In this document: positions 27,758 to 36,525 of the stretch, piece by piece
How the letters are laid out: the number at the start of each line of letters is the position of its first letter
How positions within the stretch are numbered: position 1 is the stretch's first letter
Origin: Comamonadaceae bacterium OTU4NAUVB1
Lineage (GTDB): Bacteria; Pseudomonadota; Gammaproteobacteria; Burkholderiales; Burkholderiaceae_C
Length of the DNA: 64,000 bases
NCBI GenBank assembly: GCA_024372625.1
Contig: CP099605.1
Span: forward strand, 1,426,001-1,490,000
Reading direction: 5' to 3'
Notes under the pieces: model-generated
Seen by the model: only the letters and a program-made list of their open reading frames with translations
Database searches by the model: none
What the model was told of the DNA's origin: nothing
Position numbers and translations under genes: made by a program

Positions 27758-30700
27758 TCAGGCCTGGTCGTGGTGCTCGGGTGCCAGCGTCGGCGCCGAC
27801 GGCGCGGGCGGCGCGGGCGGCGGTGCGGCGGCCGGACCGGCCCGCGCCGTCCTGACGCGGGCGAGCAGCACCTGCAAGGGGTGCGACAGGTCGACGCCGT
27901 CCACGAGCGCGGCCTGGCAGCGGCACGAATAGCCCGTGGCGACCAGCCGGCCCGCGTGGCGCGGCGCGGCGACGATCGAGCGCCAGCTCAGCCCGTAGAT
28001 CGCCTCGGACGTCGCGCGGTGGTCGCGCTCGTGGCCGTAGAGGCCGGCCATGCCGCAGCAGCCGCTGGGCACGATCCGCAGGGCGATGCCCAGGCGCTCG
28101 GCCACGCGCCGCCAGTCGGCGGTCGCGGCCGGGGCGTTGGTGCGCTCGGTGCAGTGCGGCAGCAGGTGCCACGGGTCGGACGCGTCCGCTGCCAGCGTCG
28201 GCAGGTCGTCGAGTCGCTCGACCAGCCATTCCTGCGGCAGCAGGACGGCCGGTACGCGGTCCGGGCCCAGCGCCTTGACGTACTCGGCGCGGTAGGCGAG
28301 CGTCATGGAAGGGTCCACGCCCACCAGATCGACGCCCGTCGCGGCCAGCGCGCCGAGCATGTGGGCGTTGGCCGTCGCGGTGCGCTCGAACCGGCCCAGC
28401 AGGCCCAGCACGTGCTGCGGCTTGCCATTCGGCTTGAAGGGCGCCAGCCAGGGAACGAAGCCGAGCGCGAGCAGCAGTTCGCACCAGTCGACGACCACAG
28501 CGGTGTCGTAATGAGAGGTGAAGGCGTCCTGCACGACGACCACGCTCCTGTCGCGCTCGGCCGCCGTGAGCGCGCGCAGGGCTTCCGGCGATGCCGTCCT
28601 CACGCCCCGTCGCGCCAGCGCCTCGCGCAGATCGATGCCACTCATTTCGGGCAGCGAGACCAGTCCCATCGTTTCCAGGACCCCGCGGCCGACGGCACTC
28701 CGGGTGATGCCGTTCATGAGCCGCGGCAGCTTCGCGGCGGTGGGCAGCCAGCGTTCCAGCGAGGCCACCAGGGTGTCCTTGACCGGCCGCAGGTAACGCC
28801 CGTGGTGGACCTCCAGGAAGCGCGAGCGGAATGCCGGCACGTCGACCTTGATCGGGCACTGCCCCACGCACGACTTGCAGGCCAGGCAGCCGTCCATCGC
28901 TTCCTTGACCTCCAGCGAGAAGTCGACGTTGGTGCCCGGGGCGTCCGCGTCGCGCCGGGCGTTCCAGGTGTTGAGGGCGCGGAGGGGCCAGGCCGACCAG
29001 CGCCCGAGCACCCCCAGCCGCCGGAGGCGCGCGGCCTCGCTCGCCGGATCGACCTCCTGCTCGGCCAACTGACGCAGCCACTCGCGCATCAGCGAGGCCC
29101 GGCCCTTGGGCGAGTGACGGCGCTCGCGCGTGGCCTTCCACGACGGGCACATCGCGTCGTCGGGGTCGTAATTGAAACAGGCCGCATTGCCGTTGCAGTG
29201 CAGCGAATCCTCGTTCGCGCGGCGCACCTCGATCGGGATGCGCCGGTCGGCCCGCCCCCGGGTCGGCACGCCGTCGATGCGGGAGAGCGCATGGCCCGGC
29301 GGCGCGGCGATCTTGCCGGGATTGAGCTGGTTGTGCGGATCGAACGCCGCCTTGATCTCCTGCATGCGCGCATAGAGCGGGCCGAAGAATTCCGGCGCGT
29401 ACTCGGAGCGGAAGCCCTTGCCGTGCTCGCCCCAGAGCACGCCCTTGTACTTGCGCGTGAGCGCGAAGACCTCGTCGGAGATCTCGCGCACCAGCGCTTC
29501 CTGGGCCGGGTCCTTCATGTCCAGCGCCGGACGCACGTGCAGGCAGCCGGCGTCGACGTGGCCGAACATGCCGTAGACCAGACCCCGTCGGTCGAGCAGC
29601 GCGCGGAACTCGGCGATGTAGTCGGCCAGCCGCTCGGGTGGCACCACCGTGTCCTCGACGAAGGGCATCGGGCGGCGCTCGCCCTGCAGGTTGCCCAGCA
29701 GGCCGACCGACTTCTTGCGCATCGACCAGATCGCCGTGGCCGCCGCTTCGCCACGGGCGACCGTGTGGCCGCGCCGACCCGATCCGCCGGCCGCGACGTC
29801 GTTCAGCGCCGCCTCGACGCGCGCAAGCTTCGCGGCCAGTTCCGTCTCGTCGTCCGCCAGGAACTCGACGATGTTCACGCCCTGCGCCGGGCCCTGCGGG
29901 TCGTCGGGGAAGTAGTCCTTCACGGCCAGCCAGATCGCGTCCTGGCGCGCCAGGGCGAGCACCTTGGCGTCGATGGTCTCGCTCGATGCCGCCTCCAGCC
30001 GCATCAGCGCGCCGGCATCGCGCAGCGCGGCGTCGAAGCTGTCGTAGCGGATGCAGAGCACCGCCGTGCAGTGCGGGATCGGGGTCAGCCGGATCTTGGC
30101 CTCGGTGACGAAGGCCAGGCTGCCTTCGGCGCCGCACAGCACCGAACTCAGGTTGAAGTGCCCGTGATGGTCGCAGAGGTGCACCAGGTCGTAGCCGGTC
30201 ACGCAACGATTGAGCTTGGGAAACCGCTCCGTGATGAGGTCGGCATCGTCAACGCGGATGCGGTCGAGCAACCGATGGATGAAACCGACGCGATCCTGAC
30301 GACGCTTGATGCCATCGAATTCCGCAGCGGCCAGCGGTTTGGAATGCCATGGTGTGCCGTCGAGCAGCACGGTCCTGAGTTCGAGCACATGGTCGCGCGT
30401 CTTGCCGTAGAGGATCGAGCCCTGGCCGCTGGCGTCCGTCGCGATCATCCCGCCGATGGTGGCCCGGTTGGAGGGCGAGAGTTCCGGCGCGAAGAACAGG
30501 CCGTGCGCGAGCACCGCCGCGTTGAGCTGGTCCTTGACCACGCCGGCCTGCACGCGCGCCCAGCCTGCGTCGGCATCGACCTCCAGGATCGCGTTCATGT
30601 GGCGCGACAGGTCCACCGCGATGCCGTCGGTCAGCGACTGGCCGTTGGTGCCGGTGGCGCCGCCACGCGGGGTGAACGTGATGGAGCGGAAGCGTTCCTC

Positions 30701-30916
30701 ATGGGCCAGGGTGGCCACGCGCACGACATCGGTCTCGTGGCGCGGGAACACCACCGCCTGCGGCGGGACCTGGTAGATCGAGTTGTCGGTGGCGAAGACG
30801 ACGCGGTCGGCCGGGCGCTGGCTGATGTCGCCCTCGAAGCCGCGCAGGCGCAGCTCCGAGAGGAACTCGGCGTAGACGGTGACCGGGGCGTCCTGGGACT
30901 GGAGGCGGGGAATCAT
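27758..30916 (-). CDS. FAD-linked oxidase fused to Fe-S subunit (YdiJ/GlcD-GlpC type)
   Basis: Predicted 1052-residue dehydrogenase. The N-terminal FAD domain has the PP-loop motif TPRGGATGTNGQSL and TIGGMIATDASGQGS. Two Fe-S motifs follow: CNGNAACF with CP nearby, then CLACKSCVGQCP near residue 680. The C-terminal half carries CCG-type motifs (PSGCCGMAGLYGHE and SCRCQ). The same architecture and length occur in E. coli YdiJ (about 1018 aa), a D-2-hydroxy acid dehydrogenase reported to act on D-2-hydroxyglutarate. Electrons probably pass to the quinone pool. It is 21 bases downstream of a D-2-hydroxyacid dehydrogenase gene, which supports a hydroxy-acid pathway. Confidence 0.88.
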   Translation of the reverse strand: MIPRLQSQDAPVTVYAEFLSELRLRGFEGDISQRPADRVVFATDNSIYQVPPQAVVFPRHETDVVRVATLAHEERFRSITFTPRGGATGTNGQSLTDGIAVDLSRHMNAILEVDADAGWARVQAGVVKDQLNAAVLAHGLFFAPELSPSNRATIGGMIATDASGQGSILYGKTRDHVLELRTVLLDGTPWHSKPLAAAEFDGIKRRQDRVGFIHRLLDRIRVDDADLITERFPKLNRCVTGYDLVHLCDHHGHFNLSSVLCGAEGSLAFVTEAKIRLTPIPHCTAVLCIRYDSFDAALRDAGALMRLEAASSETIDAKVLALARQDAIWLAVKDYFPDDPQGPAQGVNIVEFLADDETELAAKLARVEAALNDVAAGGSGRRGHTVARGEAAATAIWSMRKKSVGLLGNLQGERRPMPFVEDTVVPPERLADYIAEFRALLDRRGLVYGMFGHVDAGCLHVRPALDMKDPAQEALVREISDEVFALTRKYKGVLWGEHGKGFRSEYAPEFFGPLYARMQEIKAAFDPHNQLNPGKIAAPPGHALSRIDGVPTRGRADRRIPIEVRRANEDSLHCNGNAACFNYDPDDAMCPSWKATRERRHSPKGRASLMREWLRQLAEQEVDPASEAARLRRLGVLGRWSAWPLRALNTWNARRDADAPGTNVDFSLEVKEAMDGCLACKSCVGQCPIKVDVPAFRSRFLEVHHGRYLRPVKDTLVASLERWLPTAAKLPRLMNGITRSAVGRGVLETMGLVSLPEMSGIDLREALARRGVRTASPEALRALTAAERDRSVVVVQDAFTSHYDTAVVVDWCELLLALGFVPWLAPFKPNGKPQHVLGLLGRFERTATANAHMLGALAATGVDLVGVDPSMTLAYRAEYVKALGPDRVPAVLLPQEWLVERLDDLPTLAADASDPWHLLPHCTERTNAPAATADWRRVAERLGIALRIVPSGCCGMAGLYGHERDHRATSEAIYGLSWRSIVAAPRHAGRLVATGYSCRCQAALVDGVDLSHPLQVLLARVRTARAGPAAAPPPAPPAPSAPTLAPEHHDQA

Positions 30917-30937
30917 GGGCGCGTGCGTCGCGTGCCC

Positions 30938-31987
30938 TCAGGCGGCCGCCGCCGCCGCGATGGCGTCGCGGCGCCGTGCGACGCGCTCCCACACCTCGGG
31001 GTTGACCAGCCGGGGCGGTCGCTCGCCGCCCACCATCCGCACGACCTGCTCGGCGGCCATCGACGCGACGTTGTGGCGGCCTTCGTGCGAGACGCCCGCC
31101 GTGTGGAAGGTGGCCACCACGTTGTCCAGCGCGAGCAGTGGATGGTCCAGCGCCGGCGGCTCCTGCTGCCAGACGTCCAGCCCGGCACCGGCCAGGTGCC
31201 CCGAACGCAAGGCATCCGCCAGCGCCAGCTCGTCGTGCACGCCGCCGCGCGCGGTGCTGACGAAGATCGCGCCGGCCTTCATGGCCGCGAAGCGCGCGGC
31301 GTCGAACAGGCCGAGCGTGTCGCGCTCGCGCGGGCAGTGCAGCGACACCACGTCGGCGACGCGGACCAGGGTGTCGAGCTCGGCCGGCTCGGCGCCGCGC
31401 GCACGGATCTCCTCGGGCGACAGGAACGGATCGACGGCCAGCACGCGCATGCCGAAGGCTCGCGCCAAGGCGGCGGTGCGGGTGCCGGCATGGCCGAGGC
31501 CGACGATGCCCAGCGTCTTGCCGCCGATGTCGTGGCCCATCACCGACTCGCGCGAGAAACCGGTCTGCGTGCGCAGCTTGCGGTCGGACTCGACGATGCG
31601 GCGCGAGACCGCCAGCATCAGGCCGATGGCCATCTCCGCGACGGCCGGCGCGTTGGCACCGATCTGGCTGACGACCGCGATGCCGGCGCGCGTGCAGGCG
31701 TCGACGTCGACGGTGTCGAAGCCGGCGCCCGTGGACGACACGCAGAGCAGGTTCGGGCAGCGCGCCAGCAGGGCCTCCCGCGCGTGCCAGTGCGGCGGCA
31801 GCTCGTCCTTGGCGGCGCTGATCTGGTAGATGTGCGCGTCCGCCAGGAGGCGCCAGGCGCGGGCGTCGTCGGCGCGCAGCGGGGCGACGTCGAGCCGGAT
31901 GTCCGACTCCCGCGCCAGGCGCTGGTCGAAGACCGGGTCGATCCATTGGTCGAAGCGCGCGACGCGCCAGGGTGCGGACTCGTTCAT
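30938..31987 (-). CDS. NAD(P)-dependent D-2-hydroxyacid dehydrogenase
   Basis: Predicted 349 residues. The Rossmann motif GIVGLGHAGTRTA and the catalytic set Arg (STARGGVHDE), Glu (WQQEPPALDHP) and His (TFHTAGVSHEG) mark the 2-hydroxyacid dehydrogenase superfamily (glyoxylate/phosphoglycerate dehydrogenase-like). It interconverts a 2-oxo acid and a D-2-hydroxy acid; the substrate is not readable. I use ATG 31987. An alternative ATG at 32023 overlaps the upstream Bug stop by four bases and would add 12 residues; both are plausible. Confidence 0.88.
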   Translation of the reverse strand: MNESAPWRVARFDQWIDPVFDQRLARESDIRLDVAPLRADDARAWRLLADAHIYQISAAKDELPPHWHAREALLARCPNLLCVSSTGAGFDTVDVDACTRAGIAVVSQIGANAPAVAEMAIGLMLAVSRRIVESDRKLRTQTGFSRESVMGHDIGGKTLGIVGLGHAGTRTAALARAFGMRVLAVDPFLSPEEIRARGAEPAELDTLVRVADVVSLHCPRERDTLGLFDAARFAAMKAGAIFVSTARGGVHDELALADALRSGHLAGAGLDVWQQEPPALDHPLLALDNVVATFHTAGVSHEGRHNVASMAAEQVVRMVGGERPPRLVNPEVWERVARRRDAIAAAAAA

Positions 31988-32019
31988 GGGGATGTGCTCG
32001 GGTGCGGGGTTCGAAGGGG

Positions 32020-32991
32020 TCATTGCCTGGGCAGGGTGCGGGCGAGTTCCTGCAGCGCCTGGCGGTTCTGTTCCAGGGACCGCTGCCATTGCGCGCCGGG
32101 CAGGTACGCCAGCACCGGCGCGTCGGCCGAGGCGCTGGCGATGAATTCGGGGTCGCGCACGCTCTCGGCGATGGCGGCGTCGAGCCGGGCGACGACCGAC
32201 GACGCCACGTCCTTGTGGACGGCGAAGCCGCGCTCGGAGGTCATGGTGACGGGCGTGCCGGCCTCGGTGGCCGTGGGCACGCCGGGCAGGGCGGGCGAGC
32301 GCCGGGCGCCGAACTGCACCACGGCCTTCATCGCGCCGGTGCCCTTGCCGTGCAGCTCCGGCACCTCGCCCGCGCTCACGATGCCGAAGTCCAGGTGGCC
32401 GCCCATGACGTCGGTCTTCTGCGCGGCGGTGCCCTTGTAGGGAACGGCGTTGAGTTCGACCCTGGCGGCCTTCGCCAGCAACTGCAGGGCGAGGTCGCCG
32501 TTGGTCCCGACGCCGTTGTGGCCGAAGGACAGCGAGCCGGCCTTGCCGCGCGAGGCGGCGACGATGGCGGGCAGGGTGTCGACGGCGTTGTCCGCGCGCG
32601 TCACCATCACGGTCGGGTCGTCCACCACCCGCGCGACCAGGGTGAAGTCGCCTGCCTCGTACTGGGCCTTCTTGATCATCGGCACGTACAGGAACCCGGG
32701 CACGTTGACGACCAGCAGCGTGTAGCCGTCGGGCCGGGCGTTCCTCACGTGGGCGTTGGCGATCTCGCCGGCCGCGCCGGGCTTGTTGACCACCACGAAC
32801 TGGGCCTTGGGGCCGAGCCGCTTCTGCACGAAGGGCAGCAGCTTGCGCGCCATCAGGTCGGTGCCGCCACCCGGCGCGAAGCCCACCACCACCTCGATGG
32901 GCTTGTCGTCGGGCCATGCGGCCCAGGCCGGATGCGCCAGGCCGAGCGCCAGTGCGATCGTCGCGAGCCGTTGGATCGGTGTCGTCGTCAT
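32020..32991 (-). CDS. Bug/TctC-family periplasmic solute-binding protein
   Basis: Predicted 323 residues with signal peptide (IALALGLAHPAWA). Family landmarks are PIEVVVGFAPGGGTDLMARK, VVVNKPGAAGEIANAHVR and VPYKGTAAQKTDVMGGHLD. The ligand loop differs from the other three Bug proteins of the window (VVNVPGFLYVP), hinting at a different ligand. A strong AGGAGA ribosome site precedes it. It sits directly behind the LysR gene and before the hydroxyacid dehydrogenase gene. Confidence 0.92.
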   Translation of the reverse strand: MTTTPIQRLATIALALGLAHPAWAAWPDDKPIEVVVGFAPGGGTDLMARKLLPFVQKRLGPKAQFVVVNKPGAAGEIANAHVRNARPDGYTLLVVNVPGFLYVPMIKKAQYEAGDFTLVARVVDDPTVMVTRADNAVDTLPAIVAASRGKAGSLSFGHNGVGTNGDLALQLLAKAARVELNAVPYKGTAAQKTDVMGGHLDFGIVSAGEVPELHGKGTGAMKAVVQFGARRSPALPGVPTATEAGTPVTMTSERGFAVHKDVASSVVARLDAAIAESVRDPEFIASASADAPVLAYLPGAQWQRSLEQNRQALQELARTLPRQ

Positions 32992-33063
32992 GCGTGTCTC
33001 CTGTTTTTGGAGACGCGATGATCCGGTCGCTCGACGATGCGGACAAGCGATTAATTCGACAGT

Positions 33064-33996
33064 CTATTCAGTCGTTTTTCGACTTTTCGCGAACGGTGCG
33101 AGGTAGCGGGAGGCCGAATCGAAGTCGGCCACGTGCACGACGTGTTCGCGCATCGCGTCCAGGAGCACGCGGCTGTCGTCGCTGCGGTTGAAGAAGTAGT
33201 AGTTCAGGCTGGGCAGCGGCGGGTCGCTGCGCAGGGCCACCAGGCTGCCGTGTTCCACCCAGGGTTTCATGAACTGCGTGGGAAGGAAGCTGATGCCGAC
33301 ATCGGCCAGCACCAGCGCCACGATCGCCATCAGGCTGTTGCAGCCCAGGATGCGATGCATGGTGATCTCCTGCTCCGCGGCCCAGGCCTGGATGGCCCGC
33401 GTGAGGCCGGAACCCTCGGTCATGGTGATGACGGGGTGGCGCTCCAGGTCGGCGCGGCGCAGCAGTTCGGGCGTGCCGATGCGCGAGGGCGACGCCACCC
33501 ACGAGAAATGCACGCGGCCGATGACGCTGCCGTGGACGCGCGGGTTGCGGCTCGGGCCGGTCGTGATGGAGAAGTCCAGTTCGCCCCGCTGGACCTTGCG
33601 CTCGAGGTTGCGCGCCAGGTCCACGTAGGGTTCGAGCATCAGCGCCGGGTGCGCCTGGTTCACGCGCCGCGTGAAGTCCGGCAACCACGTCAGCGAGACC
33701 AGTTCGCTCACGCCGAAGCGGCAGAGGCCCGCCAGGCTGGTGGAGGACGACGCTTCCCTGTGGAGCTGTTCCTTGAGGTCGAGCATCCGGCCGGCCAGCG
33801 GCAGCAGCCGTTGGCCGGCCTCGGTGAGCTGGGCGCGCTTGCTGGAACGGTCGAACAGCGGGGCGTCGACCGACGCCTCCAGTTCGGCGATGCGCTTGGA
33901 CAGCGAGGACTGGGTCACGTGCAGGCGCAATGCCGCGATGCTGAAGCTGCCGAGGTTGGCGGCCCAGTAGAAGGCCTCGATCTGCTTGAGCGTCAT
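33064..33996 (-). CDS. LysR-family transcriptional regulator within the second metabolic run
   Basis: Predicted 310 residues with a standard helix-turn-helix (LKQIEAFYWAANLGSFSIAA, HVTQSSLSKRIAELEA) and a periplasmic-binding-like effector domain. Unlike most LysR genes it is co-directional with its likely targets. It starts 13 bases after the ammonia-lyase stop, and 72 bases separate it from the next Bug gene. That 72-base AT-richer gap holds a near-palindrome around CGATTAATTCG that could be its operator. Auto-regulation as part of the operon is therefore possible. Confidence 0.9.
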   Translation of the reverse strand: MTLKQIEAFYWAANLGSFSIAALRLHVTQSSLSKRIAELEASVDAPLFDRSSKRAQLTEAGQRLLPLAGRMLDLKEQLHREASSSTSLAGLCRFGVSELVSLTWLPDFTRRVNQAHPALMLEPYVDLARNLERKVQRGELDFSITTGPSRNPRVHGSVIGRVHFSWVASPSRIGTPELLRRADLERHPVITMTEGSGLTRAIQAWAAEQEITMHRILGCNSLMAIVALVLADVGISFLPTQFMKPWVEHGSLVALRSDPPLPSLNYYFFNRSDDSRVLLDAMREHVVHVADFDSASRYLAPFAKSRKTTE

Positions 33997-34009
33997 GCGC
34001 GGCGCCGGC

Positions 34010-34978
34010 TCAGCCCGCCAGCAGGGCCGCGTAGCGCGCCAGGTCGACGTTGCCGCCGCTCACGATCACGCCCACCCGCGCGCCCTGCAGCGCCGGCGCG
34101 TCGGCCACCGCGCCGGCGAAGGCGAGGCAGCCGGTGGGCTCCACCACCATCTTCATGCGTTCGCCGAAGAAGCGCATGGCCTCGACCAGCTGCGCGTCGC
34201 TCGCGGTGCGGATGTCGGCGACGTCGCGCCGGATGATGCCGAAGGTGAGTTCGCCCAGGTGTGTCGTCTGCGCGCCGTCGGCGATGGTGCGCGGGGTCTC
34301 GATGCGCACGATGCGCCCGGCGCGCAGCGACTGCCGGCCGTCGTCGCCCGCCTCCGGCTCGACGCCGTGGACGCGGCACGCCGGCGACAGCGCCTTGGCC
34401 GCCAGTGCCGACCCGCCGGTCAGGCCGCCGCCGCCCAGGCAGACGTAGAGCGCGTCGAGCGGTCCGGTCTCCTCGAACAGCTCCTTGGCCGCCGTGCCCT
34501 GGCCGGCGATCACGTCGGCGTGGTCGTAGGGCGGGATCGGCGTCATGCCGCGTTCGGCGGCGAGCGTTCGGGTGAGCGCCTCGCGATCCTGCGCGAAGCG
34601 GTCGTAGAGCACCACCTCGGCGCCGTAGCCGCGCGTGGCGGCCAGCTTGGCCGCCGGCGCGTCCTGCGGCATCACGATCAGCGCCGGCATGCCCAGCAGC
34701 CGCGCCGACAGCGCCACCGCCTGCGCGTGGTTGCCCGAGGAGAACGCGATGGCGCCGGCCCGGCGCTGCGCGGCGTCGAAACGCGACAGGGCGTTGAAGG
34801 CGCCGCGGAACTTGAAGGCGCCCATGCGCTGGAAGTTCTCGCACTTGAAGAAGAAGCGCGCGCCCCAGCGGGCGTCGGCGGTGGCCGAACGCAGCACCGG
34901 GGTGCGATGGGCATGGCCCTGGAGCCGCACGGCGGCGGCGGCGACATCGTCGTAGGTGGGGAGTGCGGGTGCTTGCAT
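34010..34978 (-). CDS. PLP serine/threonine dehydratase, possibly threo-3-hydroxyaspartate ammonia-lyase
   Basis: Predicted 322 residues of fold-type II PLP enzymes. The cofactor lysine is Lys56 (GAFKFRGA), followed by the substrate loop SSGNHAQ and the phosphate-binding Gly loop GGGGLTGG. The region ARLLGMPALIVMPQDAPAAK resembles threo-3-hydroxyaspartate dehydratases and serine racemases. There is no C-terminal ACT domain, so it is not a feedback-controlled biosynthetic IlvA. It releases ammonia from a hydroxy-amino acid to give a 2-oxo acid, which would feed the downstream oxidoreductases. It heads the run and is divergent from the PAP2 gene. Confidence 0.82.
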   Translation of the reverse strand: MQAPALPTYDDVAAAAVRLQGHAHRTPVLRSATADARWGARFFFKCENFQRMGAFKFRGAFNALSRFDAAQRRAGAIAFSSGNHAQAVALSARLLGMPALIVMPQDAPAAKLAATRGYGAEVVLYDRFAQDREALTRTLAAERGMTPIPPYDHADVIAGQGTAAKELFEETGPLDALYVCLGGGGLTGGSALAAKALSPACRVHGVEPEAGDDGRQSLRAGRIVRIETPRTIADGAQTTHLGELTFGIIRRDVADIRTASDAQLVEAMRFFGERMKMVVEPTGCLAFAGAVADAPALQGARVGVIVSGGNVDLARYAALLAG

Positions 34979-35017
34979 CGCGCGAGCTTAGGCCAAGCCT
35001 CCGGGCCGTGGGAGTCG

Positions 35018-35680
35018 ATGGTCTCGACGACACTCGCGCCCGTGAACGCACTCCTTCCGCCCCCGCTCGCCGGCACGCTGTCCCATTTCCTGCTCTGGCT
35101 GGGCGACAGCGGCCTGGCGAGCGTCGCGACCGGCGCGATGGCGTCGTCCCTCGCGCTGTCGGCGACGACCCGGGGCCTGGCCTGGCGATGGACGGGCGCC
35201 TTCTGCGCGGTCAGCGCGCTGGTCTTCGCGACCAAGCTGGGCCTGTTCGGCTGGGGCGAGGGTTTCGCCGCGCTCGACTTCCGGGGCCCGAGCGGGCACG
35301 CGACGCTGTCGGCGTTCGTCTGGCCCCTGTGCGCCTGGCTGCTGGCGGCGCGGGCCGGCCGCGCGCCGCGCCGTGCCGCGCTGGCGCTGGGCGCGGCGGC
35401 GGCGGGCGGCACCGCCTGGGTGCTGATCGCCTTCGGCTTCCATTCGGTGGCCGAGGTCGTCGCCGGCAGCGTGCTCGGCGGTGGCGCGGCGTGGGCCTGC
35501 CTGGCCGCCGCGCGCCGTGCCGCGCCGCCGCCGCCGCGCGTCCAGGTCCTGGCCGCCGTCCTGGTGGCGACCGTGTTCGGCCTGCAGCACGGCAGGGAGC
35601 TGCCCGCGCTGGTGCGCTTCAAGTGGAAGGCGCACGAACTGGTGGCGCTGGCGCGTCCTCCAGGCATCATCGTCCGATGA
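35018..35680 (+). CDS. PAP2-family membrane phosphatase
   Basis: Predicted 220 residues with about five membrane segments. The acid-phosphatase signature parts GPSGHATLSAF and GFHSVAEVVAGSVLGGG are present (the SGH and HxxxE/D motifs). Family members remove phosphate from lipid phosphates such as phosphatidate or undecaprenyl pyrophosphate at the membrane face. The first motif, KxxxxxxRP, is not obvious, so activity is uncertain. GGGAG precedes the ATG at 35018; a GTG at 35042 is a second option. Its stop overlaps the next start (ATGA). Confidence 0.75.
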   Translation: MVSTTLAPVNALLPPPLAGTLSHFLLWLGDSGLASVATGAMASSLALSATTRGLAWRWTGAFCAVSALVFATKLGLFGWGEGFAALDFRGPSGHATLSAFVWPLCAWLLAARAGRAPRRAALALGAAAAGGTAWVLIAFGFHSVAEVVAGSVLGGGAAWACLAAARRAAPPPPRVQVLAAVLVATVFGLQHGRELPALVRFKWKAHELVALARPPGIIVR

Positions 35681-36486
35681 AATCGCGCCTCGTCACCGTC
35701 GTCGTCCATGCCCACCTGAGCGAACCCGAGCCGCTGGAGCAGGTCTCCCTGGCGCAGACCCTGGCGGTCCTGGGGCGCCATCCGATCACCTTCGTCGTCC
35801 CGATGGACCTCGACACGCGCTGGTACGAGGACTTCTGCCGGGGCCGCGCCACCGTCCGGTTCCTGCGCTTCGAATGGAGCGGCCTCGACGAGTACGCGCG
35901 CATGCTGCTGAGCCCGGCGTTCTACGCCCGCTTCCACGATTACCGCTACCTGCTGATCTGCCACCTCGACGCCTTCGTCTTCCGCGACGAACTCGCGGCG
36001 TGGTGCCACCGGGGCTACGACTACGTCGGCGCGGTGATCCACCACCGGACCTGGGAGCGCGGCCACCAGCGCGCGCTCGGTCGCGCGGCGGACTTCGACA
36101 CGCTGCACAAGCTGCTGCGCGCGACCACCACTGGCTACCTCGCCAACGGCGGCTTCGCGCTGCGCAAGGTCGACACCTTCCTGCGCCTGACGCGCCGTTT
36201 CGAGCGCTACATCGACGCCTACGCGGCGATGGCCATGGCGCGCGGACGCGGCGTGTGGGAGGACCTGTTCGTGCTGCGGCTTTTTCCGCAGCTTTCGCGC
36301 GACTTCAGGGTGCCGCCGCGCCGGATCGCCGCCCGGTTCGGCGCCGAGCACGTCGACGCCGTCGCGCCCGACCTGCGCCGGGGCGAGCGCGACCTCGCCG
36401 GACTGCCGTTCGGCATCCACGGCTGGATCCAGTACCAGCCGGAGGTCTGGACGCCGTACGCGCGCCGATTTGGGCACGACGTCTGA
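35677..36486 (+). CDS. DUF5672 glycosyltransferase-like protein
   Basis: Predicted 269-residue soluble protein. It starts like a GT-A enzyme (VTVVVHAHLSEPEPLEQVSL, then LGRHPITFVVPM), has the acidic pair region YLLICHLDAFVFRDEL that could bind nucleotide-sugar metal, and the stretch YVGAVIHHRTW and GYLANGGFALRK typical of DUF5672. Such proteins usually lie in polysaccharide loci. Here the neighbours are lipid-related membrane enzymes (PAP2 before, phospholipase D after). The acceptor is unknown. The four-base overlap with the PAP2 gene suggests joint expression. Confidence 0.75.
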   Translation: MKSRLVTVVVHAHLSEPEPLEQVSLAQTLAVLGRHPITFVVPMDLDTRWYEDFCRGRATVRFLRFEWSGLDEYARMLLSPAFYARFHDYRYLLICHLDAFVFRDELAAWCHRGYDYVGAVIHHRTWERGHQRALGRAADFDTLHKLLRATTTGYLANGGFALRKVDTFLRLTRRFERYIDAYAAMAMARGRGVWEDLFVLRLFPQLSRDFRVPPRRIAARFGAEHVDAVAPDLRRGERDLAGLPFGIHGWIQYQPEVWTPYARRFGHDV

Positions 36487-36525
36487 CCGGGCGGGGCGGC
36501 CGACCGGGAAACAATCGGCCGCACC

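Noticed and set aside
26867..32440. Plus-strand open frame of over 1800 codons
   Set aside because: Antisense to four well-supported genes; the translation is low-complexity and lacks motifs. High GC3 removes stop codons from the opposite strand.
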